Assembly: GCA_964034945.1 (NCBI GenBank)
Contig: OZ035960.1
Location: 83,514,148-83,578,147 of the forward strand
Reading direction: 5' to 3'
Origin: Chrysopilus asiliformis
Taxonomy: Eukaryota > Arthropoda > Insecta > Diptera > Rhagionidae
DNA length: 64,000 nucleotides
Numbering within the stretch: position 1 is the first letter of the stretch; each line of letters begins with the position of its first letter. This document shows positions 25,001-37,700 of the stretch, one piece after another. The notes beneath the pieces were generated by a model, which did not search any database, was not told the origin of the DNA, and saw only the letters and a list, made by a program, of their open reading frames with translations. Position numbers and translations under genes: made by a program.

Positions 25001-28000
25001 TATAATTTCACGAGGATCACAGCAAAGTATCAACACCCCAATTGTTTTAACAAACTAAGTCTTGATGGTACTGCTAATAAGGTTGACAACTGAATCAAAG
25101 TTTTAGCAATAATTACCTTCTTATACAAAGTACGTAGTACAACTAGTATTGTTTTTTAAAAAGCTTTTATTTAGCTTGCCTTCGTGTCTGTCTGTTTGTC
25201 AGTCAGATTCAATTCTTGCAATCCAATTTTTAGCCTCTTCTACTCATCTGATTGACTTGAAACTTTTCACACATACGTGTGCAAAGTTTCAAGTCAATCA
25301 GATGAGTGAAAGTGGGTAAAAATTCCGACGACAATACAATGTTTTCTCTACTTCGTCCTTGTAAGGATAACGGAAGGACCAGCAAGGAAAACGTGATTAT
25401 CCTTTTCCTCAAATTTTCCGGAAAAAAATCTTATCCCTAATTTAGTTTTAGTGGTGTTTAGGCGATACTCGAAATTTTGTATAACAATATTAGTGCAACA
25501 AATAAAGTAGTATTACGTCTTAGGTTTCTTTCTTGCAAATAGGCCTAACTATCACATTTCAAAATCGTCACAAATTCAATGGTATGTCTCAAATTCAAAG
25601 CAAGGAAAGTAAAAACAATATTTTAAAGCTAGACTTACTCGTCTTTTAAGTTGTTTTCAGATTTTGTAGATAAAACTAATGCCATTTCTTCATAAAATTT
25701 CCATTTAACAAACAAGTGACCGATGCCCTGTTGTTTCATTTCTCGTTCTTGTTGAAGATTTTTATTGTGTTGATCTTTTAAATATTTCCAAAGTAAAATA
25801 CTGTTGTTAACTGAAAAAATTAAGAATTTTATGTTTAATTTTTGTTATATCACGAGGGTTATTCTATTAAAATAAAATTTAATATGATTCTCAAATAATT
25901 TATAATATCTATTATGTCTTTTTCATACATTTGTTGCGACCTAACCTAACTTTATTAAATACACTTTGTATCGTCCTTTCTACGCGTTCTGTTGATCGAT
26001 TGATGGAGATTGGACGAAACATGCAGGAGAGACTAAACGAAACGATGAAAGTTGTCAAAATATTGTTATCTTGGTTTTTCATCCGAATCAAATTTTCATC
26101 CGAATCAAATTTTTATGCACTACATAACTTCCATGTAGCCCACATAGTTTTCTTTCACAATCACCTCTATTCTTGAATGCGGCGTTACGTTTATTTGCTC
26201 GATTAGTGTTCGATCGTAAGCAATCGGTATTCTTGAATACGCAGTATCTATCAACGTTCGATTTGGAATAACGCATTGCAACGCATTCGATTTTTGTTAT
26301 TCTGGAATACGCCGGGAACACTTCTTTGAGGTTAAATCACTCACTTCAAATTCCTCGCGTTTCATTGACGTTTGAATTTGGTGTTTACAAAAATGTAAGG
26401 TAAATATATTATATGTTTAAATGAAAGATTTTAACAGTGATTTCTTAAAATAGGAGTGCAACGAAAAACACTACAACAAGTTTGCATTTTTATACCCGTA
26501 TGGTGAAACCAAAGGGTATATTAACTTTGCCTTACCGTTTGTAACGCCAAGATCCCGTCATCGCACAAAAAAATGAATTACACCAGTGTGTTTAGAATGA
26601 TGAAAAAAGTTGAATTTAGCATGTCCGTCCGTCTATCTGTCCGTCTGTCCGTCTGTCTGTCCGTCTGTCTGTCTGTGGCGCGGATTGCGGGCGCACGGAT
26701 TAAGCTAGAGACTTGAAATTTTGCGCAGATTCGTTTTTCGTAAAATGCAAGGCTAAGTTCGTTAATGGGCAAAAATGGACCATTAGGGGGGGTACCCCCC
26801 ATACGAACGAAAACGGTTTTTGTGAATATCTCAAAAACGGTGCATCTTATCAAAAAAGTGCAAGAACAAAAGTTATTTAGGATATGATTCTACATAAAAC
26901 TTCCATACATCAAAATCCGATTGGAATAAATTTTAAAAATTCTTATTGGAAAGTTTGACTTCAAAGTGGAATTTTGGTACAACTGTTCGAATTTTGATAC
27001 GAATATCACCATACGGGTCTCCAATTGCCAATCTGGCAATCATTGGAGACCCGTATGGTGATATTCGTATCAAAATTCGAACAGTTGTACCAAAATTCCA
27101 CTTTGAAGTCAAACTTTCCAATAAGATTTTTTAAAATTTATTCCTATGGGGGGTACCCCCCCTAATGGTCCATTTTTGCCCGTTAACGAACTTAGCCTCG
27201 CATTTTACGAAAAACGGATCCACGCAATATTTCAAGTCTCTAGCTCAATCCGTGCGCCCGCAATCCGCGCCACAGACAGACGGGCAGACAGACAGACGGA
27301 CAGACAGACAGACGGACAGACAGACAGACGGACAGACAGACAGACGGACGGACATGCAGAAATTAATTATTTTTATCATTCTAAACACACTGGTGTAATT
27401 CATTTTTATGTGTGATGACGGGATCTTGGCGTTACAAACGGTAAGGCAAAGTTAATATACCCTTTGGTTTCACCATACGGGTATAAAAACAATCCGGCCA
27501 TTGCCAAGGGATATACGAGGAAGTCGCCGATAGAGATGAATTTATTGTGGGAGGAAATTCAATATATTCGACCGGAACCGGAAATCTTGTTTGAATCTAC
27601 AAAATTGCAAATAAAAATCGATAAGATTCTTACGCTTCATCGGTTAGGGGAAAGTGGTCACCATTCGTACGCGGGGCACATTCGTACATCGAATATTTTT
27701 CAATCCATAGCTCCAACTCAGAACATGTCCACACATGTTTTTTCTGTATATTAACTCAGCCACGTGTCAGCGAAGTTTGACTTCAATTTCGTTGCAGCGA
27801 GTGGAAAAACCAGGACCTATCTGTTTTTTGGCGCGAAAAATAAATTGGTGCCCTTATTTTCCAGTCGTGATATAATATATTTTTTCACAGTAAGTACAGC
27901 TAACCATATTTTTTTTAGTGAGGAAAAGTGACTAAAAATTAATTTGTTGAATAAAAATCGTGTTTATGTATTACCGTTTTCCAGAAAAGTTACTTATTCA

Positions 28001-31000
28001 GTATTATTTGGTTTGGGGCACATTCGTACAAAAAAAATGGGGCACATTCGTACTAGAACTTTTGGTATGTTAAAATTTCCAATTGATTTGGGCACTTATA
28101 ATGTGAAGTGATGAAAAGGTATTTTTTGTTATTATGAAGTTATTTATTTTTAATTTTTGAATTGTTTTAAGTTTTATGTTTTTTTTAACTTTTTAAATTA
28201 TTTTATGTTATTTACTTAAAAAGACTCAATTTGAAAGATTTTTTCTGCACTTTTTTGCTGAATTTAATAAAGACTGGTTTTTTAACTTTTTATGTTTGAT
28301 TCTTGTTTTATATATGCTTCCCATAGCTTCCCCATGACATGTACGAAAGTGCCCCACTAGGGGGTAGATTCGTACAATTTTCGACTTTCGGCAAAAAGGC
28401 AACTGTTTAATTATTAGTTGATTTTCATATTCTTTTTGATATCTTTGTATTAGCTGGATATCTATAATATCCAGTTAAACGAAATAGACAGTAATTTTAG
28501 CGTTATGCACGACATTACAATCAAAAATACAAAAAGTGTACGAAGGGTGACCACTTTCCCCTAAGTTCATCAAATCTGAAGAGTGTCTTAGAATTTTTTT
28601 TGCTGGCGAACGAATTCAACTCCTCTTGCCTCAATAAATGATACATCAGCGTAGAATCCATGGCTACTGAAGCAAATCACTTCAAACACTTCATTTTTAT
28701 TCAAAAGTAAGAACAAACAATCAAATCAGCTGATGTTTGACAGCGCGTTGCCGTGCGATACTTTATGTACCAAACGCGAAGCTCCCGGCGTATTCCAGAA
28801 TACCAATTGCGTAGCGATTCGAATCGAGCGCGTTAGGTTTTTGCTCCTAACGCCGTATTCAAGAATAGAGGTGAGTGTTTTGAAGCGAAGTGCTGTAGTT
28901 TTTCCAGGATTGATAATTTCTTCAGATTTTTTTCGACAATACTAGGGACATCTTAATCACACACTTCTCACTTTTTGTTCTCAAAAAATATGAGTGTATT
29001 TTCTGTTTTATATCAGCGCGTTCACGGATCGCAACAAATTTGCCAATCTGTGTTATTTTTCTATTATCAATCGTATTTCACAAAGGACATAATACCCTTT
29101 AAGTTATATTTTTTTGACAACAAAAACGAAATAATTTATTGTAATCAATTTTTTAAACTGCAATATTCTAAAGCTTTTCTGCTGGATTAAAAATTTTGAA
29201 TTTTAAGAACAATTTAATTTACCTGGAATACCTAGTCGTTTAGAAATATTACTCCATTCGTTCTTAAGAAACGAAGAAGGTTCTTCTTGTATTAGATTTA
29301 AAAATACAGTGAGATCAACACCCTGAAATAGAAAAAACAAACGTAAATAAACGAATTTGCAACTTAATATGGTTTCTTTCTGTAATTATACAATTGGTTC
29401 TCTGAATAGGAGTTTACACATATTGTGCAATGTTAGACAGTGAGAAAGAAAAGAAAGATAGAAAAAGAAAAAGGACCAACACTAATGACGCAAACTTAAC
29501 GAAACGACATAGACAATAATACGATCACACCAACACCGACGAATATAAAGCTTTTGAGGACCAGCTGACTTGTTCTATACCGCAAGTTATCAATATTGAT
29601 AAAGACAAGATCCAGCTAATCGTTTTATTTAACGTTAGACGAAAATAATTTGTTTTTTCTTGTTTCCTTGTTTGTACGTTTTTTAATTTATTTAGTATCG
29701 TTACTATGTACAAAATTAGTGCAACAAAAGTAAATTTCAGACAGTTTTTTAAATGTTATCAAACATAATCATCGTAAGTAAATTAGTTTTTAATTAATAA
29801 AGTGCATACATAAGGTTTGTAATGTTTTTATATTCTTTTGTATTTGTAGTAAATCTATATCTCCCTGAAGACGACCGAAATCAATCGGTCGAAACGTCGG
29901 AGGAAGAAACTCAATAAAAATTATAAAAAATTTTAATATGGGTTTTAATTTTTAAAGAAGAAAAGATCCAGGCCGCTAAGCCCGAATAAACAATACAATA
30001 ATCAATACTACGGCCGTAAGAAATACAAAAAAAAGTTTACACGGGTTTTAATTTTCCAAAATTTAATTTGGCAAAACCAATAATAATTAACTACTTCAGT
30101 ATTTTTCCTGATTCAAAATCTCCTTTTTGTAAAATAAACTACCCCTAATTGCTAGAGAGGCTAAAATCAGAATTAATTCTGGACATTTTTTTAACAACTT
30201 AAAGGTCCTAAAAATAGAATAAAATAATAACGTGAATAAAGATTTTGGAAGCTGGTCAGCTCCAATAGTGGAAACTTCGGCCTCGATGATGACGAGAGAG
30301 CAGGGACACCCTGCTAAAAATATTAGTTCACACAAAAATATGAATTTTTATTTTACGAAATCTGAAATATCTCGATAACGGTAAAAGATATCGCATAATA
30401 GTAAAAACAAAATTATGGCACACATTATTTTCTTCAATTCATCTCATACATTAAATCACCAAAAACCCGTCATTTTTTGAGATAATCGCAAAAAAAATGA
30501 TTTTTTTAAAATAACGGTGTATCTCGATAACGGACGGAGTTCTTGTAAAAGCAGAGATGTAGAAAATTTTCTTTGTCTCATAAGACTACTGAAAATTGCG
30601 TATTTTCGAAGTAAATAACAAAAAACGAAATTACGATTCCTAAAAAGTCGCACTAAGGCTGCTTGGCAACGAGATTTTGAACATCTTTATGTATATTATG
30701 ATCCTTAGTAGTATTCTAGTATTACAACATGTATAATCATGTTTAAAAAAATAAAAAAAAAATTTTAAAAAAAAAGCTTTTATTAAAAAAGAATGCACTA
30801 AAAAGAAAAAAATAATTTTCTGGACGCTGTGTATCACAAATATAAAAGCTTTTTAAAAGCGAGATAAATTTTTATTTTATTGTTTTATGCTTTATCTCGC
30901 TTTTTAAAAGCTTTTATATTTGTGATACACAGCGTCCAGAAAATTATTTTTTTCTTTTTAGTGCATTCTTTTTTAATAAAAGCTTTTTTTTAAAATTTTT

Positions 31001-31671
31001 TTTTTTATTTTTTTTATTTTGTTCTTTTTAGTCTTCGAATATATATCCTTACATTTGAGATGTCCTTACAGGCTTTTTAACTTGAGAATCGTATTCAGCG
31101 AACCCCAAAACCCGCAGAATATATTTTTTCCCGGAACAATTGAGAAAAAGGATAATCACGTTATCCTTACAGGACCTTCCGTTATCCATACAGACTTTTT
31201 AATGACAGATTCGGATTCAGCGACCCCAAAAACCCCCAGAATATATTTTTTTCCGGAAAATTTGGAGAAAGGTATAATCACGTTATCCTTACAGGACCTT
31301 TCGTTATCCTTGCAGACTTTTTAATGGCAGATTCGGATTTAGCGACCTCAAAAACCCCCAGAATAGATTTTTTTCCGGAAAATTTGGAGAAAAGGATAAT
31401 CACGTTATCCTTACAGGGCCTTCCATTATCCTTACAGACTTTTTAATAACAGATTCGGATTCAGTGACCTCAAAAAACCCCCAGAATAGATTTTTTTTCG
31501 GGAAAATTGGAGAAAAGGATAATCACGTTATCCTTACAGGACCTTCCGTTATCCTTACAAGGACGAAGTAGTGAAAATATTGTATTGTCATCGGACTTAT
31601 ATAAGTGTGCAAAATTTCAAGTCAATCGGACAAGTGGAAGTGGGTCAAAATTGGGTTGCAAGATTTGATCT

Positions 31672-31703
<32 letters not shown>

Positions 31704-34700
31704 CGAAGGCAAGCTAAATAAAAGCTTTTAAAAAACAAATTGTACATACCAGTGCCTCGATATTGTACTGATGTGGACCGGTTTCACTAACTAGAATCAC
31801 TTCATCAGATTCTCCATCATCGGCAATATTTAGAACGATGTCATCTCTAAAATTGAACCACAATGAAAATAGTTGAACAAATTTATATTTCATCATATTT
31901 ACGTGTTTTCCTGTCCTGCTAATAAAAATGATAAGGCTTTATTCAAACGATCGTCTACCTGAGGGTTTGTTCGACACCAGATTCTGTGATTATTTAAATA
32001 GAGGCGCTTAAGTAGATTCCACATAACAAAACACCAGTTTCCTATTAATTATTTAAGAATGTATTATTTTATAAAACTCATAACTTTTGTTCTAATATTA
32101 AGTACTTTTTAGATTTTTTTCAGTTATTTATTTTGAATACGCTCTTTTCCAAGGATAATTCGCCTCATTCCGTAAAATATCGGAGGATGCGAAAATATTT
32201 TAAGAAATCTGTAGCGCACGGGCAAAAAGAGGGCGGGATGGAATACCTAATTTGTATTAAACCTTGGCACTTTAAAGGTAATTAAATTTTTTTTGCATGA
32301 AAATTGTAAATAAAAATTTTGCCTGCGGTGTAATTTTTGTTGTATATCGAAGTAAATATTAAGAAACTTCTTTTAACTAGATATTCACAATCAAAAATTG
32401 AGAAAAACCTCTTCTCTTTGATTGGTCTTTCAAAATTTCCAACCATACACAATATTTAGAAAGAGGGGGACGCCAAATACACGTTTTGGGCTGGGCGCCG
32501 CTTCGCCTTGCGCTGCGGGCCGCAGTTTAATTTATGAGGAATACACATTTACCTATTACCTATTACTAGCCGTGTTAGCCGTCGAGTTTGCTAGCCTTGC
32601 ATTTTAGAATAGAGTTTGCCAGCCTTGCATTTTAGAATAGTTTGAACGGAAAAAGACTACAAAAAAATTTAAAATAAATTGTGTAGATTTCAACTTAAAG
32701 GTATATATTTAGACTCCATACATGTAAAATTCACATGTAAGTCATAGTCAAAAATTTTTGCAGCAAGAATAGCATAAAGTAGGTATAAAAGTCAGAAAAA
32801 TAAAAATAAAATTCAAGTATTGGACTAGACTTCAAACTGGACTTTCAAAGTGAATATGTATGATTCTTTGACTCACTAAATTCATATTCATGTTGATTCA
32901 TGGCCGAGTCTAACTCTGGTGAATCAACTTTGAATTTTGAATCATTTTAGATTTGTTTCTCTGTGAAGCGGACGAATTGCGAATGGTGCGAAAATTTTAT
33001 TTTATAGTTGGTATTTCTAGGGTGAAATTTTTAAATGCGACAAATAAAAATTGTAGGTAATAAGAAGATTGACAGACAGTCGCTAGAATCGGTATTTTTT
33101 TTATAGTTCCAGCCAGAGCTTAGGGGAAGACCCTTTAATGCCGAAGCACAGCTCAGGATGGTCGGAAGGACAAAAGGAGATGTCGGTTTATGTTCTCCTT
33201 GAACTTCTGCGGGTTATAAGCCGGGGGGAACACTTTGGATGATAGATCGTTCCAAAGTCTTGTTGTTCCCGGAATAAAGGAATCCCTAAACTTTACTGTA
33301 CGAAAACGGGGAGGCTCAAGGAAGAAATCGCTGCACGAGAGGGTCTAGGGAAAACATACCGTGGAGGGATAAGTTGGGATTTTAATTTTAATCTTCATGA
33401 TTCAAACGAATCCCAAATGAATCATTCTTTAAGCTGAGTGATTTTGCCCACCACTAGTGGTCACGAAGCGTTATAAAGGTTTAGCACACATGCTTCAAGA
33501 CGTTCAAGCGTATTTTGTGCACTGAAATGTCAACGCTAGCGAAAGGGGCAAAGCGCACTTGTGGTTCCATTATTAAGCAAATAAGAATCAAATGTCATTA
33601 TATATGTAAGTTAAATTTTCTAAAAAAAATATACTATAATGAAATAAATTTAGTTAATAAATATTGTTATATAATTCAACCATATACCAGAGCGCTCAAT
33701 TTGTATTCCAATTCTTGTCCATGTAAATTTATATGAGTTTTCCGAATAAACCTTGTCATCACCGCTGTTATACAAAAATGGACTGTTTTGAACACATTTT
33801 ATTAGTTTAAACAAAAGATTTATCGTGTCGCAATTCACAATATTTAATTTCACTATGTCAGTTTCATTACCCATGGCGACTACTTCAAATCCATTTGGAG
33901 CGTTAGGAAATCTGTAAAAAAAATCATTTAAAAATATTATAATTTAAAGCATACCATAAAAAGACTTACAAATGTTTAATATGGGGCCATAAGAAATGCA
34001 GCCTTTTTTCTTCTTTAGTAAAAGGCAATTCAGGCTTCTCCTGGAGTTGAAATCGTTCTGTTAATGCCTCGACATATTGATTTCGTAAATAAAGCCACTT
34101 TTGAAAACAACTTTTCACTGTCAGATAATAAAAATAAATTATATTTTATATAAAAAAAGTAATATGTGTGCTTTTGGCAAGTACTATAGTTTTAATCACA
34201 CGTTGCTTATTTATTATATTTATATAAGAAAGAAAACATAACACGATTGGAATCAAAATCTAAATCCAAATTTGCTTTTTACGAGTCAATTCAAAAGTAG
34301 CTGAGTATAATGGTAAGATATTTGAACAGTACATGACTTTCTGAAGTAAACAGCATATCACTTTTGAAAGAGATAGCTGTCAAACCAGCTGTCATCTGTC
34401 AAAGTGTGGTAGTCATTGGGGGATTTCCGTTTTTGGCACCAGAGTCATGGCACCGGGGCAATTTGCTATCTGTCAAAAATCAAGTCTGCTACCAAGAGTG
34501 ATGATCTGTGTTCGAGTTTGCCGGAGTGAAGAACTGTCAGAACCTTCATAATGGGAGATTGAAGGTCAATTCTTGGATTAGGTTTTGCTGTTATTCATCA
34601 ATTATTGAAAGAATTTAATGAATATGATGCTGCAGAATTGGGAGCTGAGGATATGGAGATTATTTTAATTATATGAGCTCTGCTATTTAAAGAATCAAAT

Positions 34701-37700
34701 GCTATTGAACCTACAAACAGTGAAAAAATTGTTCGATTTTCTTCGCTCACAGGGTTGAAAAAAATCAACATAGGGGTAATCGAATTAATCGAATTTTAAT
34801 CATGTCGTCTTCTATTTTCAAGAAAATGGGTGATGTGAATAAAAAGATAGCTTTTGCAAAACTGATGTTTTTTAGCTAATGCAGATTGCATACAGACTGC
34901 ATTAGCTAAAAAACATCAGTTTTAGCGAAAGCTATTTTTTTATTCACATCACCCAATATCATATTTTACAATTGATCCAAATTTTCAGTTTGATTTGATT
35001 GATAAATAATTGCCCGTCGAAACTAATTATTTGCTTCTAATTATTTTTGTTCTTTTGTGTTAATATTTTAACAATTGTGTTTTATTAAGAAATAGTTGCC
35101 CTGTTTAAAACTACTTTAATTTTATTTTTATCATTCTTTTGTAGATTTTACAGGGTCTGAAAGTTGAGGTTTTTTCACTACATAAGCAAAATATTTTTTT
35201 TTGTGATTTTTTTAGAAGTTTGATTTCATTTCTATAAAACTATGTTCACATAATTTATGTGGCAATTATATATTACTGGAGATGTGGTAATAAGTTTTAA
35301 AATTAAACTTAAACAAATCGGTTGAAACAAATTTTTCCCAACTAAAATGAAAAATGAGTGGATTCCAAAAATATACAGCATAATGGGTTTACCATCCCCA
35401 CCATTAGATTTTCACCCCATGGAAAAGGTGGAATCCTCGATGGCGGGGAGGGGGATTTTTTCCCACAAAATTGCCCTTATTCGTCCTCATGCGATAATGG
35501 AAATAATTACTACAATATCTGAATCCGTTCTTGAGCTACATCAAACTGTGTGACGACACTTTCGAGCAAATAGTCGTAAAATTGAATACATTAAATCCAG
35601 AATATGATGAATAATTTCAAAAATTGGCAGGAGTCGGGCTTCCTTAATATTTTAATATTAAAATATTAAAACTCTCTTAAAACTCATTCGAAGGGCTCCG
35701 GGAATCAATTAAGTACTTTAGGCTCCGCAACAAACAACCCCCTTCCTCCACCAATTAATTACTTTCTTCTACGGAGTATAATAAAGTATTGTATTCATGA
35801 AAAATTTCGACCTCTTAATTTTGCATAAAAAACATTTCCCGATCACTCCTGAGTCGTTTGGAGTCATATTTAAAAAATGTCTTTCTGTCTGTCTGTCAGT
35901 CTGTCAGTCTGTCAGTCTATCAGTCTATCAGTCTGTCAGTCTGTCAGTCTGTCAGTCTGGCAGTCTGTCAGTCTGTCAGTCTGTCAGTCTGTCAGTCTGT
36001 CAGTCTGTCAGTCTGTCAGTCTGTCAGTCTGTCAGTCTGTCAGTCTGTCAGTCTGTCAGTCTGTCAGTCTGTCAGTCTGTCAGTCTGTCAGTCTGTCAGT
36101 CTGTCAGTCTGTCAGTCTGTCAGTCTGTCAGTCTGTCAGTCTGTCAGTCTGTCAGTCTGTCAGTCTGTCAGTCTGTCAGTCTGTCAGTCTGTCAGTCTGT
36201 CAGTCTGTCAGTCTGTCAGTCTGTCAGTCTGCGTACAAGATTTCTCAAAAACTAATAGAGCTAGCGCCACGAAATTTTATAGGCATGTTGGGTCCTGAAA
36301 TGGGACGATCCTATCAACTTTTGGTGGAAATCCGTTAACCGGAAGTATCCAAAATGGTGGTTTTTCAAAAATCGCGATTTCGTTTTTCTCGATTTACTCC
36401 CAAACTACGCGTTTTTTAGTGGTCTTAAGTATGACAAAACTTGGAGAAAATAAAATTTCCCACACTTTTGTCTTTAGCAATAACTCGATATCTCCACCTG
36501 TTATCGAGATAAACCGGTATTTCCAAAAAAACAGTTTTTTGCGGTTATCTCGAAAACTAACGGGTTTTTGCTGACTGAATGTATGAAGTGAATTAATGAG
36601 AATGGCATTCTGCACAATTTTACCGTTATCCGTTATCTTTTACCGTTATTGAGATATTTTCATTAATATGTAAAAAATCATATGTTTGCGAATAATTTGC
36701 AAACTAACGGTTTTTCGACAAATCAGTTAAAAGAATAATTAAAGATGTTAACATTTTCTACATTTTTGCCATTTACCGTAAATTGATATCTTTTACCGTT
36801 CTCAAGTTATCTCAAATTTTGTACGTTTTTGATATTTTTGAATAAACCAAGAATTGGGAGGTCGTCTTAGGTTGACAACGCGACAGGGCTCTAGCGTAAA
36901 CTGCGCAGGGTCGTAGATTTTGTAGAAGAAAGTTTTGTGTTGACCACAACTGATATTTTTTTTTTTGTTTTTTGGTCATAAGTACAGGGGTGTGAATTTA
37001 GAGCGATATGTTACAGTTGTCTTCAACTGGTTGGGAAGCTTTAAAAAAGAAACTTCTGTGCCAAAAATCTAGGTTCCATCTCCATTGGATAAAACTATAT
37101 TAAAAAAATATCAGTTGTGATCAACAAAAAACTTTCCTCTGCTAGCTGAACGCTTTTTCGAATTATTTAAGATATGTAAAACGGACAGATCGACAGACAG
37201 ATGCATGGACATCTTCATAATTTTCCCTGAAACGGATTTTGTACTGATCAGAAAGTTTCTATCTACCCTCGCTCTCGGGTTGGTCTCCGTCATGAATACA
37301 ATATAATTAAAAAAAATAGTTTGATAAGGGATCGAAAAAAGGTAGATTACTCTATTATTTGACTTTTTCTGGTAAAATGCAAAAAAAGGAAAACTTAGTT
37401 TTGACAGGCCTTTAAAATATTGCAATCAGTTTTGAAGCGCGACAATTATATAGAGCGGGAGCCGTAGAACAAAAAATAACAACGAACAGTTGACGGGACG
37501 AAATATGTTTGAATACCTGGATCTTGATCTAACTAAGAAAAAATTCTTCTACAGCAACCTTGTCAGGTGGTGCTAAATGGGTGACAGATCGCGATAAATG
37601 ACATACGTTTTAGTATTTTGGCAAGAGTTCAGTTTAGCGACAATGACGCTACAGATTTTTGGTGTATAGGGAGGGATAGAGGGAGGCATCCCCTATCCAA

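Noticed and set aside
26578..27415. Open frames with RTDRQTDRQTD repeats
   Set aside because: They come from the CAGACGGA-type microsatellite in the family A foldback.
35797..36338. Three overlapping plus-strand open frames of about 150 codons
   Set aside because: They are translations of the (CAGTCTGT)n array; an 8-bp unit without stops is open in all frames.
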